Source: an uncultured Eubacteriales bacterium (GTDB taxonomy: Bacteria; Bacillota_A; Clostridia; Lachnospirales; Lachnospiraceae). From it: DNA of 10,041 bases. The notes under the pieces are model-generated. The model worked only from the letters and a program-made list of their open reading frames with translations. It ran no database searches and was not told where the DNA came from. Location: assembly GCA_902803345.1 (NCBI GenBank), contig CADCPV010000279.1:1-10041 (forward strand), in the 5' to 3' direction. Of the stretch, positions 1 through 7,876 are shown in pieces; position 1 is the stretch's first letter; every line of letters starts with the position of its first letter. A program made the translations under genes and the position numbers.

Positions 1-11
1 ATTAACTGATG

Positions 12-18
12 AAGGAGG
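12..18 (+). promoter_or_regulatory. Ribosome binding site fixing the start of the first adaptor gene
   Basis: AAGGAGG lies 8 bases before the ATG at 27. An in-frame ATG at 9 overlaps this site and has no room for a ribosome binding site of its own, so 27 is preferred. Starting at 27 also gives a clean lipoprotein signal peptide. Bases 1-11 are too few to identify any upstream gene. Confidence 0.85.
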
Positions 19-26
19 CAGGGACA

Positions 27-1109
27 ATGAAAAGAACGATACGAATCCTCCCGCTGCTCCTGACGCTTTTTCTGATCACAGGCTGTGCGGTGAAAAACCA
101 GAATGTACCGGAACTTCTGGAACCGGTCCGGGGAAAACAGGACACGGATATTGTCAGGCGCGGGGATATCGAGAAGACAGAAGCCATTTACGGCACCATG
201 GTTCCGCGGGTTACCCAGGTATATATGAAGGGTTCCGGAACAATTGAAAATATTACCACCTGGAGCGGCAAGAAAGTCAAAAAAGGCGAGATCCTGATCG
301 AACTTGACCGGGAAGCGGTGGAAAAGCAGATTGAAAGCACGGAGAAGGCAATTGCGGACCTCCTGACGATCGGTGAATATGACGATCAGATCATGGATCT
401 GCAGATTGCGGGCAAGAACCGTGAACTGACGCATCTTTCCGGCACCGGCGCACCTTCCCGTTCGGTTTCCATGAAGAAACTGGAAGTGGATGAACTGAAG
501 CAGCAGAAAGCCCAGGCGATCGAAAAGAGACAGCTTCAGGAAGAGTCGCTTCAGCGGACTCTGGAACAGCTGAAAGCAGACCTTGAGAATCTCGTAATTG
601 AAGCCCCCTGCGGCGGCTATGTGTACCTGGATGAGAACCTCAGTAACGGCATGTACCTGATGGAAGGCAAGCCGATCCTGCGGATTCTGGACGACAGCGA
701 CCTTCTGCTTCGGACGGAAACCCTCGTTTCGGAATACCTGCTTTCGGAAGAATATTACGGATGGATTGAGGGAGAACGGTACGAGCTGGAGTATCTGCCG
801 ATGGACCGGCAGGATTATCTTGCGCTGATTGCGGCTGGGGAAACGGCTTACAGCGAATTCCGCGTGAAAAAGGCCGACGGACTTACGGCCGGGGATACAG
901 GCGCTGTCGTAACCGTGACACGGAAGACACCGGATGTGCTCTATGTTCCCACAAATGCACTTTCTTCCGACAGCGGCGGTTTCTATCTGTCCATGGAGAC
1001 GGCGAACGGTTCCGAAAAGCGTTATGTGACAACCGGAGTCGGCAATGAGGTCAGAACGGAAATCCGTTCCGGCGTCTATGAAGGAGAGGTGTTCTATGTT
1101 ACGAAATAA
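27..1109 (+). CDS. HlyD/MacA-like adaptor (membrane fusion) lipoprotein of an ABC exporter
   Basis: This 360-residue protein is the first adaptor of the exporter operon. Residues 1-19 are a hydrophobic signal with basic start, followed by the lipobox I-T-G-C with the lipidated cysteine at 20, so it should be anchored on the outer face of the cytoplasmic membrane. Residues about 68-95 (VYMKGSGTIENI and KKVKKGEILIELD) form the first half of a biotinyl-lipoyl-like domain; residues about 96-189 are charged and helical, likely a coiled-coil hairpin; residues 190-200 (VIEAPCGGYVY) resume the lipoyl-like fold, as in the family. A beta-rich C-terminal half follows. Adaptors of this family link an FtsX-type permease to substrate or cell-envelope partners; here the next genes supply the permease and ATPases. 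The stop overlaps the next gene by 14 bases, which suggests translational coupling. The family is clear; the substrate is unknown. Confidence 0.88.
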   Translation: MKRTIRILPLLLTLFLITGCAVKNQNVPELLEPVRGKQDTDIVRRGDIEKTEAIYGTMVPRVTQVYMKGSGTIENITTWSGKKVKKGEILIELDREAVEKQIESTEKAIADLLTIGEYDDQIMDLQIAGKNRELTHLSGTGAPSRSVSMKKLEVDELKQQKAQAIEKRQLQEESLQRTLEQLKADLENLVIEAPCGGYVYLDENLSNGMYLMEGKPILRILDDSDLLLRTETLVSEYLLSEEYYGWIEGERYELEYLPMDRQDYLALIAAGETAYSEFRVKKADGLTAGDTGAVVTVTRKTPDVLYVPTNALSSDSGGFYLSMETANGSEKRYVTTGVGNEVRTEIRSGVYEGEVFYVTK

Positions 1110-2205
1110 ACGGCTTCCCATACTTCTTCTTTCTCTCCTTGCCCTGCTTCTCGGTGTGTCAGTACAGGCATCCGACCTGATTCCGCTGTCTGAAATCGGC
1201 GATGAGAGCGCAAATTACCGGACTACGGTTGTGGAACGCACGGATGCAATCAGCGAGCGTACCTGTTCCGCAACGATTTACCTTCCGGTAGAGCATAAAA
1301 TCTACTACAAAGGGGCAGACGCGTATTTTGTCAAGGATCTTGCCGTATACGGAAACGACGTAAAAGAGGGCGCTTCTGTATTTGAAATCGATCCCGATGT
1401 CGATGAGATCCGGCTCACGGAGCTGCAGCTTCAGAAGGAAGAGCTGGAGCGTCAGTACAATGATGCGAATGCAGCCCGGGATAAGGAAATCGTGAAGCTT
1501 GTCAAACAGCACACGGAGGCTATGCCCGGAGATCCCTATACTGCGGAGCTTTTAGACTACCGTGTAAAGATCCTGAATCTTGAGGCTGAGAAAGCCACAT
1601 ACGAATACAACAACAAAATCGAGTCTCTGGACAAGGAAATTGCCGAACTCGAGGAAGAGCTGAAGCGTACGACAATCGACAGCCCCTTTTCCGGACGGCT
1701 CAGCTACATGCTGGGCATGACGGCAGGCAGGATCATCCGGGACGGCGAGCATGTCATGTCCGTGACAGACCTGACGAAGATCTATCTTCGCGCAAACGCC
1801 TCGATTCCCCTCGGCCTTCCGGTGAAGGTCAGTGTCGGGTATCGCGGTGACGATTATGTATTCGACGGAAAATGTGTAATCAACTGCTCCATGATGACGG
1901 CAGGGACCGATACCACCTCTATTATCGAAATCAATATGGAGGATCTTCTGAGCATCAATGACAACCTGCGGCAGCTGGATGTCCGGGCGGTCCGGATCGA
2001 GGTGACCTTTACCGACAGCTGTATGAAGAACGTCCTTGTTGTTTCCACGGATGCGCTGCAGAAGGACGGGAATTATTATTACGCAGAAATCCTGGATGAT
2101 GATAATGTAATTCACCGCCGTCCCGTCAAGGTGATGGTGCTGAAGAACCAGATTGCGTGGGTCATCGACGGGCTCGAAGAGGGCGACGTCCTTGTCCTGC
2201 AGTAA
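1096..2205 (+). CDS. Second HlyD-like adaptor protein with signal peptide
   Basis: This 369-residue protein has an N-terminal signal (residues 1-25; basic MLRNKR, a leucine-rich core, then V-Q-A before S26) that looks like a signal peptidase I site. There is no lipobox, in contrast to the preceding adaptor. Residues about 74-98 (AYFVKDLAVYGNDVKEGASVFEID) and 191-205 (RTTIDSPFSGRLSYM) are the two halves of a lipoyl-like domain, with a Lys/Glu-rich coiled-coil segment at about 101-190 between them. The rest is beta-rich and ends in EEGDVLVLQ, as adaptor C-termini often do. The start at ATG 1096 is preferred over in-frame 1045 because AAGGAGAGG lies at 1081-1089 and the signal peptide then begins the protein. 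It overlaps the first adaptor gene by 14 bases and its stop overlaps the ribosome binding site of the permease gene. It has four cysteines (57, 260, 264, 309). It probably forms a mixed adaptor assembly with the first adaptor (inference). Confidence 0.83.
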   Translation: MLRNKRLPILLLSLLALLLGVSVQASDLIPLSEIGDESANYRTTVVERTDAISERTCSATIYLPVEHKIYYKGADAYFVKDLAVYGNDVKEGASVFEIDPDVDEIRLTELQLQKEELERQYNDANAARDKEIVKLVKQHTEAMPGDPYTAELLDYRVKILNLEAEKATYEYNNKIESLDKEIAELEEELKRTTIDSPFSGRLSYMLGMTAGRIIRDGEHVMSVTDLTKIYLRANASIPLGLPVKVSVGYRGDDYVFDGKCVINCSMMTAGTDTTSIIEINMEDLLSINDNLRQLDVRAVRIEVTFTDSCMKNVLVVSTDALQKDGNYYYAEILDDDNVIHRRPVKVMVLKNQIAWVIDGLEEGDVLVLQ

Positions 2206-2214
2206 GGAGGGAAT

Positions 2215-5016
2215 ATGCTGCATTTTGTACTGCAAAAACTCCTGAATAAAAAATGGATGGTGGCAGCCCTTCTGGTGGGCAATATCCTGCTGTTCGCAAT
2301 TGCCGCAGCGACGCCGATCTATACAGAGACGACGCTTCAGCGTGCACTTCAGACAAGCCTCGGCAACTATATCGAGGAAAAGAACCGCTATCCGATGTCG
2401 CTGCAGGTCAAGACGACGGCTTTCCCGCGGGACAAGGCCTATATTGCGGAAAAGACAGAGCTTCTGGAAAAATCCTCCGAAGTATTCGGCCTCCCGATCG
2501 AGCTGATGGTCAAGTATGTATATATCTCGGAAGACTCCACCACGACCGACCTTTCGCGTGAAAACAGGAAACGCACGGCCCGGATCAGTTCGATGAGCGA
2601 TCTTAATGACCATATCGAGATCGTACAGGGCAGTATGTACCGCACGGAACCGGATGCAGAGGGAATTGTAGATGCAATTGTCCCGCTGAAGTGCCTGCGG
2701 GATCAGGCTTACCTGATCGGCGAGGTCATTACGATGAACTCGTTCACATATGCGGATGGATCCCCGGTCCAGATCCGGATTGCCGGCGCCTTTACCTCAA
2801 AATCCAGCGACGATATTTACTGGGCCTCCGCGCCATCTACCTATACGACGTCGGTTTTCATCGACCAGGACCTGTTCTACAGGCTGTTTGTCCGGGAGGA
2901 CTTTGAGAAGAGCGTATCCGGAAACTGGTTCGTCTTCTACGACTATTCCGATATGCGCGTGAGCCAGATCCGGAATATCCTGGCAGAAACCGAGAATTAT
3001 GAAACGTCTTTTAAGAAGGGCGGCTGGCATACCTGCTTCAACAATTACTCGACACTTCTCACGGATTTCCTGTCGACGGAAAAGCGCGTCCGGATCACTT
3101 TCTTCGTATTGGAAGTGCCGATTCTGGTAATTCTCGCTGCCTTCATTTTTATGGTGGCGCGGCAGATGCTCGATATGGAGCAGGCGGAGATCGCGGTCCT
3201 GAAGAGCCGCGGCGTGAGCCGGGGGCAGCTGATCCGGATTTATCTGCTTCAGAGCATTGTGCTTTCGCTGATCTCGCTGGTGATCGCTGTGCCGTTCTCG
3301 TACCTTCTGGTACGGATCCTGAGTTCTGCAAATGCTTTTCTGCAGTTTGTGCGACGGCACAATCTCAAGGTGATTTTCACGAAGGAATCCCTGCTGTATC
3401 TCGGAAGCGCAGCCGTGCTCTCGATCCTTGCAATGGTTATTCCGGTGATCAAACGTTCGCGCGTTACGATTGTCAACCACCGGCAGCGGAAAAACCGGAA
3501 GCGTTCCGAAAAGCCGATCTGGCAGCGTTTCTTCTTTGACCTGATCCTTTTGGGCGTTTCGGGTTACGGCCTGTTCTCCTTCTACAACCAGCGGGAGCTT
3601 CTGTCGGAGAAGGTACTTTCCGGTGCTGCGCTCGATCCGATGCTCTACATCAGTTCATCCCTGTTCATGCTCGGATTCGGCCTGTTCCTTCTCAGGATTC
3701 TGCCGTATATCGAGCAGCTGATCTACCGGATTTTCCGGGAAAAATGGAGCCCGGCGCTTTATACTTCCTATCTCCGGGTGCTTCGGACAAGAAAGTCCCA
3801 GGACTTCATCATGGTGTTCCTGTTCATGACGCTTGCGATCGGTGTTTTTGACGCAGTGGCGGCGCATACGGTCAACAAGAACTCCGACCAGAATATCGAA
3901 TACATTACCGGTGCGGATATCGTCGTGAAGGAGAGATGGGCGGACAACTCCCAGGCGGTTGCGGAAGATCCCTCGCTCGAGTTCCAGTATTTTGAACCGA
4001 ATTATTCGCGGTATATGAACCTCGAAGGTCCGGAATCCGTGACAAAGGTCCTGAATGACAATGACGTTTCGGTCACCGTGCAGGGCGGAAAGGTTTCGAA
4101 TGTCCAGCTCCTGGGAATTCACACAAAGGAATTCGGCGAGACAGCGCGTTTCGACACGAAACTTCTGCCGGAGCACTGGTATAATTATCTGAACGTACTC
4201 GCGAAATCCGAGAAGGGAATTCTTCTGTCTACCAATTTCCGGGACGAATACGGAATTGCCCTCGGAGACACGATCTATTTCCGCAACCGGGGCGGCAAAT
4301 CGGCCCGCGGCGTGGTTGTCGGCTTTGTGGATTATTTTCCGTCGTATATCCGGCGAAACTATGTGAAGGGAACTGACGGTATATATCGTGAGACCGAAAG
4401 GTTCCTGGTGGTTGCAAATCTGTCCTACATTCAGGAACAGTTCGGTGTAACCCCTTATGAAATCTGGATGAAGGCCGGGGATTCCACCGCTTTCATCTAT
4501 CAATTCAGGGATGAAAACAATCTGAGCTTCCAGAAATTCACGGATCTGTCGGCGTCGATTCAGAAAAGCAGAAGCGGATCGATTCTGCAGGGCACGAACG
4601 GTATTCTGACCGTCGGTTTCTGTGTGGCGCTGGTGCTGTGTACGGTCGGCTTCCTGATTTACTGGATCCTGTCGATCCGGGAGCGGGAGCTGCAGTTCGG
4701 TATTTTCCGGGCGATGGGCATGTCGATGAAGGAAATCATTGTCATGCTTCTGAACGAGCACCTGTACATTTCGCTGTTTGCGATCCTGATCGGTGTGGCG
4801 GACGGCTTTGTGACGTCGAAACTGTTCATGCCGCTGATCCAGATCGGCTATTCCTCGGCGGATACGACCGTTCCGCTGTCGGTGTCGGCTTCGCAGGCGG
4901 ATATGATCCGGCTTGCTGTGATTGTTATCCTGATGCTGGCGGTCTGCCTTACGATTCTCAGCGTGATTATCCGGCGCTTAAAGATCGCACAGGCGCTGAA
5001 GCTCGGAGAAGACTGA
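2215..5016 (+). CDS. Large FtsX/MacB-type ABC exporter permease with two FtsX halves
   Basis: This 933-residue membrane protein is the transmembrane part of the exporter. Ten hydrophobic segments are visible at about residues 14-36, 293-316, 341-369, 391-413, 438-456, 474-497, 528-549, 796-820, 843-866 and 897-918. Two FtsX-type units can be seen: the conserved segment after the first membrane helix of each reads EIAVLKSRGVSRGQLI (325-340) and ELQFGIFRAMGMSMKEII (825-842), the coupling region expected to touch the ATPases. Two large outside domains (about 37-292 and 550-795) precede these units, as in MacB-like proteins. A basic cytoplasmic stretch (413-435) joins the halves. AAGGAGG at 2204-2210 overlaps the previous stop and sits 4 bases before this ATG. 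Carrying both halves in one chain means one copy could form the whole membrane channel. MacB-type proteins usually extrude peptides, lipids or lipoproteins by conformational coupling; the substrate here is not evident. Confidence 0.92.
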   Translation: MLHFVLQKLLNKKWMVAALLVGNILLFAIAAATPIYTETTLQRALQTSLGNYIEEKNRYPMSLQVKTTAFPRDKAYIAEKTELLEKSSEVFGLPIELMVKYVYISEDSTTTDLSRENRKRTARISSMSDLNDHIEIVQGSMYRTEPDAEGIVDAIVPLKCLRDQAYLIGEVITMNSFTYADGSPVQIRIAGAFTSKSSDDIYWASAPSTYTTSVFIDQDLFYRLFVREDFEKSVSGNWFVFYDYSDMRVSQIRNILAETENYETSFKKGGWHTCFNNYSTLLTDFLSTEKRVRITFFVLEVPILVILAAFIFMVARQMLDMEQAEIAVLKSRGVSRGQLIRIYLLQSIVLSLISLVIAVPFSYLLVRILSSANAFLQFVRRHNLKVIFTKESLLYLGSAAVLSILAMVIPVIKRSRVTIVNHRQRKNRKRSEKPIWQRFFFDLILLGVSGYGLFSFYNQRELLSEKVLSGAALDPMLYISSSLFMLGFGLFLLRILPYIEQLIYRIFREKWSPALYTSYLRVLRTRKSQDFIMVFLFMTLAIGVFDAVAAHTVNKNSDQNIEYITGADIVVKERWADNSQAVAEDPSLEFQYFEPNYSRYMNLEGPESVTKVLNDNDVSVTVQGGKVSNVQLLGIHTKEFGETARFDTKLLPEHWYNYLNVLAKSEKGILLSTNFRDEYGIALGDTIYFRNRGGKSARGVVVGFVDYFPSYIRRNYVKGTDGIYRETERFLVVANLSYIQEQFGVTPYEIWMKAGDSTAFIYQFRDENNLSFQKFTDLSASIQKSRSGSILQGTNGILTVGFCVALVLCTVGFLIYWILSIRERELQFGIFRAMGMSMKEIIVMLLNEHLYISLFAILIGVADGFVTSKLFMPLIQIGYSSADTTVPLSVSASQADMIRLAVIVILMLAVCLTILSVIIRRLKIAQALKLGED

Positions 5017-5058
5017 TCTGAACGTACTTGACGGGGCAGAAGAAGGAGATGGACTGAT

Positions 5059-5742
5059 ATGGAAAATATCATGAAAACGGAAGGCGTCGGGCGCGCTTTT
5101 AAGACCCAGGGCGACGATTTCTGGGCGCTGAAGGACATTACCGTCGAGATTCCGAAGGGAAAGCTCACGATCCTCAGGGGCCGTTCCGGTTCCGGAAAAA
5201 CTACGCTCATGAATATTCTCGGGGCACTGGATCTGCCGACGGAAGGAACCGTGGAGTTTTCGGGACGTGAAATCACCGCGCTTTCCGAAGAGGAGAGGAC
5301 CACCCTGAGAAGAAACCGGATCGGATTCGTATTCCAGTCAATCGCGCTGATTCCGATGATGACCGCCTATGAAAACGTGGATTTTGCGCTTCGGATGGCG
5401 GGCTATAAGGGAGACCGGAAGGAGCGGGTCATGGAGTGCCTGCATCTTGTTGGTCTATCGGCGCGGGCGGACCATATGCCGCAGGAGCTTTCGGGCGGCG
5501 AGCAGCAGCGTATCGCGATTGCGCGGGCGATTGCCCACCGGCCGGAGGTGATCTTTGCGGATGAGCCGACAGGTGCGCTGGATACGATGACCGGACTCAC
5601 AGTAGTCAAGATTTTCAAGGAACTCTGCGAGAAAGAAGGCGTCACGATCGTCATGACGACGCACGACGTCGGGCTGATGGAATTCGGCGACCAGGTATAC
5701 GAGCTGGAGGGAGGCAGACTGACCCATGATGAAGAAGAATGA
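5059..5742 (+). CDS. MacB/LolD-type ABC exporter ATPase, first of two
   Basis: This 227-residue cytoplasmic ATPase has all the expected motifs: an aromatic FWAL segment at 21-24, Walker A GRSGSGKTT (41-49), Q-loop Gln 93 in VFQS, signature LSGGEQQR (144-151), Walker B VIFADE (164-169) with Glu 169, D-loop ALD and switch His 202 in TTHD. Length and motifs fit the short ATPases that partner FtsX permeases (LolD, YknY, MacB N-domain); no MalK-type C-terminal regulatory domain is present. AGAAGGAGA at 5041-5049 lies 9 bases before the ATG; a second ATG four codons later is less well placed. A 42-base gap separates it from the permease gene, with no terminator or convincing promoter. It overlaps the next ATPase gene by 17 bases. 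It probably pairs with that ATPase or with itself to drive the permease. Confidence 0.93.
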   Translation: MENIMKTEGVGRAFKTQGDDFWALKDITVEIPKGKLTILRGRSGSGKTTLMNILGALDLPTEGTVEFSGREITALSEEERTTLRRNRIGFVFQSIALIPMMTAYENVDFALRMAGYKGDRKERVMECLHLVGLSARADHMPQELSGGEQQRIAIARAIAHRPEVIFADEPTGALDTMTGLTVVKIFKELCEKEGVTIVMTTHDVGLMEFGDQVYELEGGRLTHDEEE

Positions 5743-6727
5743 CGAAAACAGCCTGAAGGACCGGCTTAACGAAGAACCGGCGGAAGAGAAGACCACCGTC
5801 TCGGAATCGAATGCGGCGGCGCCGTCGGAAAGCGAGGAATCGCAGGACAATATCATCATCTGCGACAACCTGGTCAAAATCTATAAAACCGAGGATGTCG
5901 AAGTCCTGGCGCTTCAGGGACTGGATATCCTGATCGGGAGGGGAGAGCTGATGGCGATCATCGGCAATTCCGGCTCCGGCAAATCCACCTTCCTCAACAT
6001 GATCGGCGGCCTGGACCGTCCGTCTGCCGGCCGGCTCATTGTCGACGGGAAGGACCTGTTCAAGATGAACGAGCGCGAGCTTGTGGATTACAAGCGGAAT
6101 ACGGTCGGCTTTGTCTGGCAGAACAATGCGAGAAACCTTCTGCCGTATCTGACGGCGGCGGAAAACGTACAGATGCCGATGCTTTTCACAAACTCCGACC
6201 AGAAAAAGCGCGCGAAGGCACTGGAGCTTTTAGAGATGGTCGGACTGTCGCACCGGAAGGATTCCAAGCTTTCCCAGATGTCCGGCGGCGAGCAGCAGCG
6301 CGTCGCAATCGCGATCGCACTGGCAAATTCGCCGAAGATCCTGCTGGCGGATGAGCCGACGGGATCGGTCGACGTCAAAACCGGCGCCTACATCCTCGAT
6401 GTTTTCAAGGAAATCAACGAAAACACCGGACTCACGATCATCATCGTCACACATGACAGGATGCTCAGTAAGAAAGTGCACCGTGTCGCCGCGATCCGGG
6501 ACGGCAAGATCAGTTCGGAGATGATCATGAAGCAGAGCTACAGGAACCGGATGAACGAGATTACGGCTTTCACGGAGCAGAGCGAGATTCAGGACGAGTA
6601 TTCGATCCTCGACCGGGCCGGAAGAGTGCAGATCCCGCGCGAGGTCCTGGAGGGGCTTCATCTGGACGGAAACAAGGTGAAATTAGAGCTTCAGGACGGC
6701 AAAGTCGTCATCAGCAGACCGGAATAA
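5726..6727 (+). CDS. MacB/LolD-type ABC ATPase with acidic N-terminus and AbrB-like C-terminal tail
   Basis: This 333-residue protein is about 100 residues longer than its neighbour ATPase. Residues 1-42 are charged and probably disordered (many Glu, Ser and Asn). The ATPase core spans about 43-265: Walker A GNSGSGKST (80-88), Q-loop Gln 132 in VWQN, signature MSGGEQQR (185-192), Walker B ILLADE (205-210), switch His 243 in VTHD. All catalytic positions are intact. After a helical linker (266-292), residues about 293-333 read SILDRAGRVQIPREVLEG, then KVKLELQDGKVVISRP, which closely matches the AbrB/SpoVT/MazE swapped-hairpin pattern (D-x-x-GR-hydrophobic-x-IP-x-x-hydrophobic). GGAGGGAGG at 5706-5714, inside the preceding gene, serves ATG 5726; a second ATG follows directly. 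It probably forms the other half of an ATPase pair with the upstream ATPase (inference). The tail could serve dimerisation or regulation; DNA binding is not shown. Confidence 0.9.
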   Translation: MMKKNDENSLKDRLNEEPAEEKTTVSESNAAAPSESEESQDNIIICDNLVKIYKTEDVEVLALQGLDILIGRGELMAIIGNSGSGKSTFLNMIGGLDRPSAGRLIVDGKDLFKMNERELVDYKRNTVGFVWQNNARNLLPYLTAAENVQMPMLFTNSDQKKRAKALELLEMVGLSHRKDSKLSQMSGGEQQRVAIAIALANSPKILLADEPTGSVDVKTGAYILDVFKEINENTGLTIIIVTHDRMLSKKVHRVAAIRDGKISSEMIMKQSYRNRMNEITAFTEQSEIQDEYSILDRAGRVQIPREVLEGLHLDGNKVKLELQDGKVVISRPE

Positions 6728-6745
6728 AACAGAAAAGTCAACATT

Positions 6746-6800
6746 GGGCATATTTCACATGCAGCTGTCTGAAATGCGTGTGAAATGTGCCCTTATTTTG
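6746..6800 (+). terminator. Rho-independent terminator ending the exporter operon
   Basis: GGGCATATTTCACATGC (6746-6762) pairs along all 17 positions with GCGTGTGAAATGTGCCC (6776-6792), with two G-U pairs, closing a 13-base loop. TTATTTTG follows directly. It begins 18 bases after the exporter stop codon and ends just before the importer promoter, so it separates the two modules. The minus-strand side lacks an equally placed T-run, so it probably acts in one direction. Confidence 0.88.
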
Positions 6801-6830
6801 TAAAAAGTGCTTGCATTTCCTTGTAAAAGT
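6798..6830 (+). repeat. Direct repeat TTGTAAAA flanking the importer promoter -35
   Basis: TTGTAAAAAGT (6798-6808) and TTGTAAAAGT (6821-6830) stand 23 bases apart, about two helical turns, on either side of the TTGCAT -35 element. The first copy overlaps the terminator tail. They may be a regulator site, but AT-rich sequence makes chance repeats likely. Confidence 0.3.
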
Positions 6831-6838
6831 TGTATAAT
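6811..6838 (+). promoter_or_regulatory. Sigma-A-like promoter for the importer permease genes
   Basis: A perfect -10 TATAAT lies at 6833-6838, with a weak -35 TTGCAT at 6811-6816 and a 16-base spacer. Transcription would begin near 6845, leaving a leader of about 90 bases before the ATG at 6934. The poor -35 suggests that an activator may help. No convincing riboswitch or attenuator was seen in 6845-6933; only a 4-bp CCCC/GGGG pairing was noticed there. Confidence 0.68.
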
Positions 6839-6933
6839 ACTCACAGTGGATTTGGGCGTGGGTATTGTACGTTTATGTGCAAATTCCCCTGCAATCGTGC
6901 TTTTTAACAAAATGGGGTAAGGAGAAAAACGTT

Positions 6934-7857
6934 ATGAAAGGTTTCTTTTCGAACACCTGGAAGAACAGGGCGCATGTCGTGCTTGCGCTGCCGGCATTCC
7001 TGGTACTCCTGCTGTTTGCGTATATGCCGATGTTCGGTCTCGTCATCGCATTCAAACAGTTCGATTACACCAAGGGTATTCTCGGCAGCTCCTGGAACTT
7101 CCCGGACAACTTCAAGCTATTGGTTGTCAATAAGGATAAGTTCCTGACGATCACGAAGAATACAATCATGTATTACTTCATCTTCACGCTTGTCGGTACT
7201 TTCCTGAACATCGTACTTGCGATTTCGATTGACCAGTTCGTATTCAAAAATGCCGGACGTGTCATGCAGACAATCATGATCATCCCTGTGTTTATTTCCT
7301 ACGCGGCGGTCTCTTTCGTTGTGTACGCTTTCCTGTCAAAGTCACCGGCAGGTATTGTCAACGGAACAATTCTTCCGCTTTTTGGAGGAGAAACCAAGAG
7401 TTTCTACCAGAAAGCATCATACTGGCCATGGATCCTGACAATTGTAAATATCTGGCACGGCGTCGGATATGGATCTGTGCTTTACATGTCAGTGCTCGCC
7501 GGTATCGATCAGGAACTGTATGAAGCGGCCAAAATCGACGGTGCGAACAAGTGGCAGCAGATCTGGAACATCACGCTTCCGATGCTGGTCCCGATGGTTA
7601 CCGTCATGCTGCTTCTCTCGGTCGGCGGCATCATGCGTTCCGACACCGGTCTGTTCTACACGGTTACGAGAAACATCGCCAACCTGCACAGTAAGACACA
7701 GACGATCGACGCATTCGTGCTGAACCAGCTGCTGAACAACCCGAACTACGGACTTACCGCTGCGACGACATTCTTCCAGTCCGTTGTCGGTCTCTTCATG
7801 ATGCTTCTTTCGAACGGCATCGTCCGGAAGATGGCACCGCAGAACTCGCTGTTCTAA
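6934..7857 (+). CDS. Carbohydrate ABC importer permease, LplB-like (MalF class)
   Basis: This 307-residue integral membrane protein should form half of the channel of a sugar or oligosaccharide importer. Hydrophobic segments lie at about residues 13-40, 77-101, 113-135, 163-188, 217-235 and 277-297, giving six spans. The EAA loop that docks the ATPase is clear: EAAKIDGANKWQQIWNITLP at 197-216. The N-terminal pattern (ALPAFLVLLLFAYMPMFGLVIAFKQF, read in two pieces around residue 28) and the overall length fit the LplB/aldouronate and polysaccharide permease family. TAAGGAG at 6918-6924 lies 9 bases before ATG 6934; an in-frame TTG at 6865 would add 23 residues upstream of this ribosome binding site and is rejected. 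Only 19 bases separate it from the partner permease. The family is firm; the sugar is unknown. Confidence 0.93.
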   Translation: MKGFFSNTWKNRAHVVLALPAFLVLLLFAYMPMFGLVIAFKQFDYTKGILGSSWNFPDNFKLLVVNKDKFLTITKNTIMYYFIFTLVGTFLNIVLAISIDQFVFKNAGRVMQTIMIIPVFISYAAVSFVVYAFLSKSPAGIVNGTILPLFGGETKSFYQKASYWPWILTIVNIWHGVGYGSVLYMSVLAGIDQELYEAAKIDGANKWQQIWNITLPMLVPMVTVMLLLSVGGIMRSDTGLFYTVTRNIANLHSKTQTIDAFVLNQLLNNPNYGLTAATTFFQSVVGLFMMLLSNGIVRKMAPQNSLF

Positions 7858-7876
7858 GGGAAAGGAGGGTACAATC

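Noticed and set aside
1552..2613. Long open frame of 353 codons on the minus strand
   Set aside because: It lies antisense across the second adaptor and permease genes. Its translation is rich in His, Arg, Asp and Gln with no recognisable domain, typical of a shadow frame, while the + strand frames show clear families and ribosome binding sites.
3655..4761. Open frame of 368 codons on the minus strand
   Set aside because: It is antisense to the permease gene, with no ribosome binding site and a His/Arg/Gln-rich composition that matches the codon shadow of the + strand.
5028..5033. TTGACG as the -35 of an internal promoter before the first ATPase gene
   Set aside because: No -10-like sequence lies 16-18 bases downstream; that position reads GGACTG next to the ribosome binding site.
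5194..6380. DNA similarity between the two ATPase genes as a recent duplication
   Set aside because: The near-identical stretches are limited to the signature and Walker B coding regions, which are conserved in all ABC ATPases. The rest differs strongly, so they are old paralogues.
6865..6933. N-terminal extension of the first importer permease from TTG 6865
   Set aside because: It would place the well-spaced ribosome binding site (6918-6924) inside the gene, and the extra residues do not look like the family's N-terminus.
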